DNA from: Cruorifilaria tuberocauda
Lineage: Eukaryota; Nematoda; Chromadorea; Rhabditida; Onchocercidae
NCBI GenBank assembly: GCA_013365365.1
Contig: JABVXU010000842.1
Span: forward strand, 1 to 18,335
Reading direction: 5' to 3'
Length of the DNA stretch: 18,335 nt
Shown here in pieces: positions 10,856 to 18,335 of the stretch (position 1 is the first letter of the stretch; every line of letters begins with the position of its first letter). Both the position numbers and the translations under genes were made by a program. The notes under the pieces were generated by a model, which did no database searches, was not told the DNA's origin, and worked only from the letters and a program-made list of their open reading frames with translations.

Positions 10856-12405
10856 CTTTCTCTGCGTTTCACCAAAGAATATTCTATCAATATAAAACTC
10901 GTACTATTTATGATATCATATATCATATGAAACAATTGCAATTTATCAGAACTCGGAAAATTAATTCCCCTGAAAATAATACAAATTGAATTATTTAGAT
11001 ATTCGTCAATCTATTATTACAATTTATCAAATTTGAGATAAATACTACAATTTACAGTATTCTTTTTGTGATATACTTTTTTCCATACTTCAGACGTTAT
11101 TATTCTCAATTTTATACTTACTCGAATAGTCATACATTTTCTTATTTGTGATACATTTCTTTTTCCATACTCCAAACGCTATTATTAAAAAAAAACGAAA
11201 TATTTAATTCATCATTTCCACGGAGGTATTAAAGGATAACAATAGAAGGATATAAGAAAAGCGCTAAGTATCATTCGTAACAGAAAGGATCTGCAATAAA
11301 AAATGAGTATTAAATAAAACAAAGGTACAAGAAGGAAAAAAAAGGTCAACGAAGAACAAGAGGTCACCAATAAAAGGTTAAGACACATCATATCATATCC
11401 ATATATCGTCACTATTCATGCAACGAGTGATTGCAAAGTGTTGGGATGTTAAATTTTCACGTTCTTTAACTGATATCCAATTATTTCATCAATTTTATCA
11501 AACTTTTCCCACGAAATCATAAACAGTATGATCAGTAGGAATGATAAATCTTAAAAGATAAATCACAAATAATCTCATAGGCTCTATCAATCTAAAATAA
11601 AACGAATTATTTTGCTATGAAAAATTATTCAAATCACTAAATCATTTTCATTGATAAGCTTAATCAGCTGATAATTTTCACTGATAAATTCAATCAAATA
11701 AATTACTTCCGTTGATGACTATGATAAGAAAGAAGTTAGTTTTGTCAATAAATTTAAGTTTTGTCAATAAACATTTTTGTTTATAAGCTTACTTTAGTAT
11801 ACAATATTTATCAATAATCTCAATCAATAAATCACTCTTATTCACGAATTTAATCAATATCATTAGTATTTATATGAAATAAAATTTTTTATCATTAGTT
11901 GTTACCTCCTCGACAAATTGTTATAACAGCTTACCATTTATCAATAATCTTGATAGATCTGATAGCATCATTACACCTGAATACACAAAATAATGCATGA
12001 TTTCCCTTCTAAGCCAATTGCATGAAATATTTTTGCAAGCATAGGTTATCGCTTTTTAAGCATCAAAAATTTCAAGCGGTTTTGCATTTTCTTTTTTCTT
12101 TTTCATATTAATTATTTTTAATTAATTTAACTTTGTTGGAAATTTGTAAAATTTTCAACAAAGTAGAAAAAAGTAAAAGAAAACAATTGTTTTATTTTAG
12201 TTTTAAAAAACAAAGAATACTATAGAATAAGTTCAAATATTTTGTTATTTAGTGTAGAGTAACCTAAAATCATAACTTTCCATCCTTTAAAGATAGTTCA
12301 AAGGTCATAAAATAACTGAAAATACTTTTTTCTGAAAAATTTCCTCCTGCAGCAACTGGTAGATTCAGTTTATATCACAGTGAAGTTGTAATATTTGTTG
12401 AATTT
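10856..12405. other. Divergent intergenic region upstream of both genes
   Basis: No recognisable exon. It contains a degenerate ~30-bp repeat at 11641-11730 (ATTTTCAxTGATAA...TCAAT), a pair of TTTTGTCAATAAA units 19 bp apart near 11740 and 11759, and scattered TGATAA. It should contain the promoter of the minus-strand GANP gene; no TATA box or initiator could be picked out in such AT-rich sequence. Confidence 0.5.
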
Positions 12406-12635
12406 TGATAATTTTGAATGATAAGATAAGGTTCCTGTTTAGAATGACCAAAATCTGTACTAATATGATAAGATAAAGTTCATGATAAGAATGATAAGAG
12501 GAAAATTCAATCTTCCATCTATACAAGAGGAATAGTGATATCTTTTGATAAGCTGAGCAGCTTACTTGATGCGAGCATAAGTTTACGTCATGCAATAATA
12601 TGCAGTTTGAATAGAATTGCTATAATTTCTTATCA
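12406..12635. promoter_or_regulatory. Cluster of TGATAAG (GATA-factor) motifs
   Basis: Exact TGATAAG at 12419, 12466, 12483, 12492 and 12546, AGATAAG at 12424, the inverse CTTATCA at 12629, and TGATAA at 12406. They lie about 160-390 bp before the p24 ATG. TGATAA/TGATAAG is the core bound by nematode GATA factors such as the intestinal ELT-2 class. Part of the density comes from a 47-bp-offset direct repeat (12417-12448 against 12464-12495), so a repeat origin is possible. Binding is inferred. Confidence 0.4.
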
Positions 12636-12784
12636 GTAACTTAAATATAATAATAACATAAACTATTTACCTTAAATAACTTAAACTAATTTATAAACTT
12701 ATAAAATAATTTATGAAAAATAACCTATAAAAGTAGGTTTTAGTAATTTTTAACTTTTATGAGTAAAAATTTAACTTATCAAAT

Positions 12785-12792
12785 ATTTTCAG
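12785..12792 (+). promoter_or_regulatory. 3' splice acceptor abutting the p24 start codon, likely spliced-leader site
   Basis: ATTTTCAG is followed at once by the ATG at 12793. This matches the nematode acceptor consensus. No coding exon is recognisable upstream, so the simplest reading is SL trans-splicing, leaving the leader as almost the entire 5' UTR. A cis-spliced 5' UTR exon is the alternative. Confidence 0.6.
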
Positions 12793-14725
12793 ATGTTAGC
12801 AATAGCTCTATGGTTTACTGCTTCATTAATGTTATGCTCGGGTTTCACGCAATATATAATGTCTGGCGGTCAAACGTACGGCTTCATGACGGAGCTCTTT
12901 TTCGATGTTTTATCGAAGGAATTACATTGTTTCTATGAAGATTTTATGTTGTACAGCGATATAAGTATTTCTATTCGAGTAAGTATAAGTATAAAATTGA
13001 GAACAGTAATGTTTGGAGTATGAAAATGATAGGTACAAAACATTAGGTTAAATTAGTTATTTTTTGTTTTCTTATAACAAATATTAAGTAATTTAATCTT
13101 TGTTTATTTTTTTTTTTTTTTGTAAGTATAAAATTGGGAACAGTAATGTTTGGAGTAACAATAATGGAAATAATAGGTATAAGCATTAGGTTATATTAGT
13201 TATTTGCTGTTTACTTATAACAAATATTAGGTTATTGAATCTTTGTTTTCTTTGTTTTTTGTTTATTTAAATTGTTTATTTGTTTACCTTATTATTTATT
13301 TACCAATTTTTTTGAATAGCTTTCTATCACTCTGTTATTTTCTTTAAATGAAAAAGTTTTTGGGATTTTAACTTGTAAATTTAATAGCAGTAGCATGGAA
13401 ATTTCAAATTAGCTTCTAATTTGAAAGAGTTACTTAATTCCTATTCTTAGATTGATTTAAAGTAAATTAAAAGTATTTATAGGCTGTTGATACTGAATCA
13501 CAATTGATTTTTATGCGAATTAGATCACCGAGTAAAAATATTAGTAAATGGTACAAAGGGATCGATCAAGCGGAATTTAGCGAAATGATACGTGAAGGAG
13601 GTTAGTGATTTGGAAATTGATGAACGAACACGTACGTGATCGAATCATACGAATAACTTATGTATGAAGAATGGAACGGAATTTTTTTTTTTTTGTTTTT
13701 TTTTTGAACGGAAGTTTTGCAAATTAGGAATGAATTTGTTCATGATAGAAAAAAATTCGATAATTTCAGGTATCTATGAAATCTGTACAAAATTAGACTT
13801 AGCACATACACGACACGTACGTTTAATGTTGGTTATCTACTCTCGTCATTTAGGAACGCAGAATAAAGCTAATAGGCTTAAAAACGAACATCGTAAATCG
13901 ACAGAAAATATGAACGTATGGATATTTATTACAGTAGTTGAAATTAGTACTGTATTGTCTTCGATCTTCTGTTACTGTAACAAGGTTCTTTCACAAGATT
14001 GAGGAGTTTCTATTCTATTTGCTTGAAATCAGACTGTTGGCTTCTGTATCAGGTAGATATGATAACCGATACGTTTAGACTGTACCTCATACTTGGGTAA
14101 TTAACCTTTATTACGATAGATTTGATAACATACAATAACACAACAGCGTTGACATTATCATTTCAACAATATCCAGGTAAGTATGAAAGACGATATCAGT
14201 CAGACAAAGTGATAGGATAAATCGTTTTACTCTCTCGTTAAGTAGCCAAATCCTTATCAGTGCTTCTGGAGCCTAGGATATCTTTATTGTGGTAGAGGAG
14301 AAGGATCATGATAGTTTGAAGATTATTACGATGTTAATCAACGAACAAAAGATTTCATCATTCGTCCTTTCCTCGCTTTTCCAGCCACACATATATGATT
14401 GAAAGCTTACGGAATTCTAACATTCTGTAATTGATAAAATTGTAACTGTAATTATGTACTGTAATTTCGGATTTGAAATTTAGAATTACGCGAATCATTT
14501 CAGGAATCGATTAGCCGTTTAAGAGAAACGATAGCTTCTTCAGCATTTGCGTTGAAAAAATTGAAATCAGTGCGTGATATACGCTCGCAAATTAAAAATG
14601 CTAATAACATTGATATGCTTTCATCGATTGAAACAATTGTTATTCTCTGTACAGCAGTTGTGCAAGTTTTTGTTATTCGAAAATTTTTTTCTGGTACTTC
14701 GAAAAATTTGATTGCTATTAGATAA
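12793..14725 (+). CDS. p24/TMED family transmembrane cargo receptor, 4 exons
   Basis: Exons 12793-12978, 13483-13600, 13770-13915 and 14504-14725 join in consistent phase to 672 nt (223 aa plus TAA), a normal p24 length. p24 proteins cycle between ER and Golgi in COPII/COPI vesicles and sort cargo such as GPI-anchored proteins. In order: signal peptide (residues 1-20, MLAIALWFTASLMLCSGFTQ), a GOLD domain with the two expected cysteines (C46 in LHCFYEDF and C107 in GIYEICTKL), a closing strand VRLMLVIYS, a coiled coil (~151-185, ESISRLRETI), one membrane span (~191-208), then RKFF. The Phe pair is the usual COPII-binding motif. The tail SGTSKNLIAIR lacks a C-terminal dilysine. ESISRLRETI most resembles the TMED1/5 (gamma) group, but the match is loose and no symbol is assigned. 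Splice sites are good (GTAAGT, GTTAGT, GTATGG donors). Confidence 0.87.
12979..13262 (+). repeat. 137-bp tandem duplication in p24 intron 1
   Basis: The segment from the intron 1 donor onward (GTAAGTATA...AAATTGAGAACAGTAATG) recurs 137 bp later from 13122, with roughly 90% identity by eye. It includes a copy of the GTAAGTATA donor and the later TTAGTTATTT and ATAACAAATATTA blocks. A T-run (about 13103-13121) separates the two copies. Confidence 0.8.
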
Positions 14726-14882
14726 TTGAAAGAAAATATTTTGCGATTTATATAATTTCCTCCAATCCATTTGGAGTAATAATGAAGCATACGAAATATT
14801 GATTTTTCTCTCTAAAGCATTTTTGCAATTTCTTAGCAATCTGATTCTGAGAAGTGTAATTTAAAAGATTTGAAAAATAGCG

Positions 14883-14888
14883 AATAAA
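14883..14888 (+). terminator. Candidate polyadenylation signal AATAAA for the p24 gene
   Basis: This is the first plus-strand AATAAA found downstream of the p24 stop, about 158 nt away. AT-rich sequence makes chance hits common, so this is only the likeliest site. Confidence 0.4.
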
Positions 14889-14991
14889 AAGAAAGTAAGA
14901 ACCATTAAATTACTAATAAAACTTTAAATTCCAATAATGTCTATCTTCATTTTCAAGAAAAAAAAATTCACATCCATGGAAAAATGGAGAG

Positions 14992-15460
14992 TGCAATACA
15001 ATATGTATAATGAAAATGGGAAGAAATGTTTTCCATTTAATTACGATTTAATTTCTTCACAAAATATCCTTCTTATTTTCGTAATACATCAATTGTTGAA
15101 TCATCGTATATAAGCAATTTTCTTTCGGAAAAAAATTCCAATTTTCCCTAACATTCATTCATATTAATAATATTATCGTTATTACGATTATCATGATTAT
15201 TAGCAATATAATTAGTATCATGAAAATAGAAAGAAATGTTTTTCATTTAATTACGATTTAATTTCTTTTAATATATTGTCATAATGCTGTTTAATTATCA
15301 TATATAAGCAATTTTCTTCAATGAAATTTTGATTTCTTTAATATTAACATTCACATTAATTACCATGATCATGATATATCATGATTACGGTTATCATGAT
15401 TATTAGCAATACAATACGTATAATGAAAATGGAAAGAAATGTTTTTCACTTGATTTATAA
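14992..15460. repeat. ~205-bp direct repeats, about 2.3 copies
   Basis: The core TGAAAATxGxAAGAAATGTTT recurs at 15011, 15221 and 15424 (spacing 210 and 203). In the first two copies it is followed by TTTAATTACGATTTAATTTC and then TATATAAGCAATTTTCTT about 80 bp on. It lies just past the p24 3' end and is noncoding. Confidence 0.8.
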
Positions 15461-15837
15461 GTATTCATTACTTATTGATTTTATAAGTATTTATTACTTA
15501 TGAAGTATTGAGAAAAGAATGGAAAAAAAAAAGAGTTTTTTTGATAAGACTATTTATATATTTATTTATATTATATACAATGATAAGTTGTTCCTAACAA
15601 TGCTTATCAGTATTTTCATGCATTATGCTTCTACAGTAATAATTTGAAATTTATATTTCAGGTTTCCCTCTTTCTTTTTCACAAAAAAAAAATATATACT
15701 TTTATCATTTTTCTTCGTGCTTCTTTGGTACAAATATGCTTGTAATATTTTTACTCGAAATAAAGTTTAGGTTTTGCATTTCAGTAATACATTTCATTAA
15801 TATGCTTGATGTGCTTTGATAAATATACTGTTCTGTT

Positions 15838-16040
15838 GTAATACCGTCACTTACCTGGTAATTACAAGTAGAAAATTACTTCTGTATAAGGTATATTAAT
15901 TTCTGATAAACTATATAATAATAAAAATAATCATTATTATCATTATTATTATCGCTACGATACCATTACTTACCTGATAATAATAACTAAAAAGTTACCT
16001 CAATATTAGGTTTCTGATAAAACTTTATGATAATAAATAA
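15838..16040. repeat. ~119-bp direct repeat, two copies, with ACTTACCTG cores
   Basis: TACCGTCACTTACCTGGTAA at 15842 and TACCATTACTTACCTGATAA at 15961. Each is followed by a GTAGAAAATTACTTC- or CTAAAAAGTTACCTC-like block and then TTTCTGATAAA. On the minus strand each copy reads as a perfect splice donor, CAGGTAAGT, but no exon is recognisable beside them. Confidence 0.75.
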
Positions 16041-17010
16041 GTAGAAATAAAAATAAAGTATGCTTTATGAATTTGCTACTAAAAGAAATATAGAATAATA
16101 TATTATATTGATTAGATAGCAAATAAAATTGCATTATGTTTTTTTTAGGGTTTGGTTTAAGTTTTTTTTTAAAGTTTGGTTTTTTTTTTGGATTTTCTAG
16201 AAAAATAATGAAGCAATCGAAAAAGATAACGAAAAGTGATAAATGTTAGTTTCTTATCAATCTTAATCTCTCAGCAAACATGTTGCTTTTTAAACAAAAC
16301 TTAAATCACTAATTACACATAATCTCTTGGATTAAATAAATTACGGATGGAATTTTTTTCTCCTGTGGTTGATTTTATTTTTCATCAAAGCTAAACAAGA
16401 TTATTGTTATAAAAAGTTTACGAATTAGCTTACTAATTTAAGTCCATTGGTTTTTCAACTTTTAAAATTTGAACTTTTAATTTGAACTTTCAATCAAGAA
16501 ATCACCGTTTAATTAATTAAACATAATCCATTAGAGAAAATAAATTAGGCAAAGAATTGTTTTCCCTCATTTCTCGTTTACTTGAATTCATTAAGTTGAA
16601 TTTTACTTGAACTGTATTCATTGAGCTAATTGCAAGCATCAAATGAAGATTCAAATTTAATATCATCATGCATTTTAAAATTTGAAGCTTAAAATTTGAA
16701 CTTCTCAACATTTGAACTATGAATTCAGCATGGACTGTGGTTTCTTTGATCAAATGAAAATTTAAATTCGATAATTTTTTCGTCGTTTTTTTTGAATTTG
16801 TATTTTCTTGGTTGGTTTATTTGGAACAAAAACAAAAGAGAATTAATTAGAAGATTTAATTGATAATTACTATTGATAATTTCTACTGATAATTGTTATC
16901 ATTATCATATATATCAAAAATTAATAGAATGAAATATTGAAATAAAGAAAATTCAAATTTATTCGTTCCTCTTTTTTTTTCCTCTCATTTTATACACTAT
17001 AAATTTCTAC
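16041..17010. other. AT-rich region, no gene seen
   Basis: Poly-T rich stretches (16139-16190) and a cluster of short AAATTTGAACTT-type repeats (about 16455-16700). An open stretch on the minus strand at 16517-16753 has Asn/Leu/Met-biased composition that comes from this repeat and no domain. Confidence 0.5.
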
Positions 17011-17270
17011 GAGAAATGACAAGTAGTCGAAAAGTTTTAAAATGGATAAGATGATGTTGCTTTTTTTCTCTCTTTCCCTCTCTCTCTCTCTCTCTATCTA
17101 TCTCTCTCCTTCTCTCTTTTTTTTCATTATTTCAAGTGGCATAGTTGAAAAACTTTTTAATGGATAAGATGATGTTGCTTTTTCCCTTTCTCTTTCCCTC
17201 TCTCTCTCACTCCCTTTTTTCATTAGTCAAATGGCAAGTAGTCGAAAATTTTTAAAATGGATTAAATAAT

Positions 17271-17304
<34 letters not shown>

Positions 17305-17335
17305 TCTTTTCTTTCATTATTCAAATAGCAATTTG
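17011..17335. repeat. Three ~95-120-bp tandem units, each with a CT microsatellite
   Basis: Units begin at about 17011, 17131 and 17226. Each has GGCAxAGTxGAAAA, a TTTTAAAATGGATxA stretch, a GATGxTGCTTT block, then a CT-rich tract and TTTCATTA. CT tracts lie at about 17064-17118, 17185-17216 and 17275-17312. Confidence 0.85.
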
Positions 17336-18108
17336 TTAAAGAAAAAGAAAAAGAGAATACAAAAATTGAAATTTAATTTTCACTTCTGATAATGCAAAAC
17401 GTTCAATAGTGCAAAGGAACTAAATTATTATTCAAAGAAAATAATGGATATGTCAGAGATTTACAATAAAATTCAATTTTTATTTTCTAGACTATAAAAA
17501 TTTAAGTTAGTTTTTTCCACAGAAAAAAAAAATTATATTTATAAATTAAAAAAAGCAATGATTATGAATTTCAAAGTTAGTATAAAAGATTACGAGTTCA
17601 AAATTATCAAAAGAATTTGTTTAAATTGTTAAAATAATTACTGATAAGCTGATAAGATCAGATTATAATTATAGTACTATAAAAAACTGAAATTTAGTTT
17701 ACGAATGAAAAAAAAAATGGAAACAAAAATCGTAGAATAAATATTGATTTTTGAAAATTTAAATTTAGCTCGTGAAAGTAGCACAATTAAATTTTACAAA
17801 TATTAATTTTTAAAAGTTTGAATTTGCTTACGAAATTAACGAAAGTAAAATTTAACCCAGTTTTATTATAGAAAATTAATTACTTACTCATTGGGAAAAA
17901 AAAAATTACTTCTGTCTACCTTTTTCTTTCTTTACTGAACAGGTAAAGAAGAATAATAAACAAAAGATATGATATGTAAGATCATAAATAATAAGTGATA
18001 TCAATTTCAAAATTATTTGTAAATAAAAGTTAATATCACTTTTACAACACTAAAGACATCTTTGCTAGCAAGTAATTGTAGTAATTGCAATTTTAACTCT
18101 TACATCGG
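17336..18108. other. AT-rich region, no gene seen
   Basis: No exon, RNA gene or clear repeat array; mainly A/T homopolymers and degenerate GAAATTTAG-type words. Confidence 0.5.
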
Positions 18109-18133
18109 TCTCACTCTCTCCCTCTCTCTTTCC

Positions 18134-18170
<37 letters not shown>
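18109..18170. repeat. CT-rich microsatellite
   Basis: About 60 nt of polypyrimidine, CTCTCC/CCCTCTCT changing to a pure (CT)n run of about 24 nt. Same strand sense as the tracts at 17064-17312. Confidence 0.9.
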
Positions 18171-18173
<3 letters not shown>

Positions 18174-18335
18174 AAATTTACTTTCTTTTTGATGTTTTAT
18201 ATTTATGTTTATTTGTTTATGTATTTATATTTACTTTATTTTTTATTATATATGAAAAAATTATATTTATTTTTTACTACTTACGTAATATTATTATGTA
18301 AAAATATGGTTTATATTTATGCTTATATATTTGTT

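Noticed and set aside
11115..11130. ATGTATGACTATTCGA followed by GTAAGT on the minus strand as the GANP first exon
   Set aside because: Phases 0 and 1 into exon 2 both hit stops; only phase 2, supplied by 10855-10818, stays open.
12365..12595. 76-codon minus-strand open frame
   Set aside because: It overlaps the GATAAG repeat cluster and has no recognisable protein features.
16517..16753. 78-codon minus-strand open frame
   Set aside because: Composition follows the AAATTTGAACTT repeats; no signal peptide, domain or splice support.

Overview
The window looks like nuclear DNA of a nematode, probably a clade III parasite of the filarial type. It is very AT-rich. It has small exons split by short to medium introns, extended TTTCAG-type 3' splice sites and a TTTTCAG directly against a start codon, as in spliced-leader trans-splicing. 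Both recognisable genes are eukaryotic and multi-exon. The genus is inferred, not shown.

Two protein-coding genes could be reconstructed by hand, with every splice phase closing. The minus-strand gene (10855 down to 2196) has 25 exons and encodes a protein of about 1,090 residues with a full SAC3/GANP domain. It is the MCM3AP/GANP/Sac3/Xmas-2 orthologue, the scaffold of the TREX-2 mRNA-export complex. It has a basic Ser-rich N-terminus, then the SAC3 domain (residues ~235-570), then helical C-terminal segments that match the centrin/ENY2-binding part of human GANP, and a short final coiled coil. It is much shorter than human GANP. The plus-strand gene (12793-14725) has 4 exons and encodes a 223-residue p24/TMED cargo receptor: signal peptide, two-cysteine GOLD domain, coiled coil, one membrane span and a cytosolic FF motif.

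Layout: 1-2195 is 3' flank of the GANP gene, with a 33-bp minisatellite and a TCATT-rich degenerate repeat at the left edge. 2196-10855 is the GANP gene. 10856-12792 is the shared divergent upstream region, about 1.9 kb, with a dense TGATAAG (GATA-type) cluster at 12406-12635. 12793-14725 is the p24 gene, whose first intron carries a 137-bp tandem duplication that includes a copy of its splice donor. 14726-18335 has no recognisable gene and is built largely of degenerate direct repeats (~205 bp, ~119 bp, ~95-120 bp) and CT microsatellites.

The two genes act in different places (nuclear pore mRNA export; ER-Golgi traffic). Nothing in the sequence suggests a shared pathway; they share only a divergent upstream region. 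I saw no tRNA, rRNA, CRISPR, transposase or viral gene.
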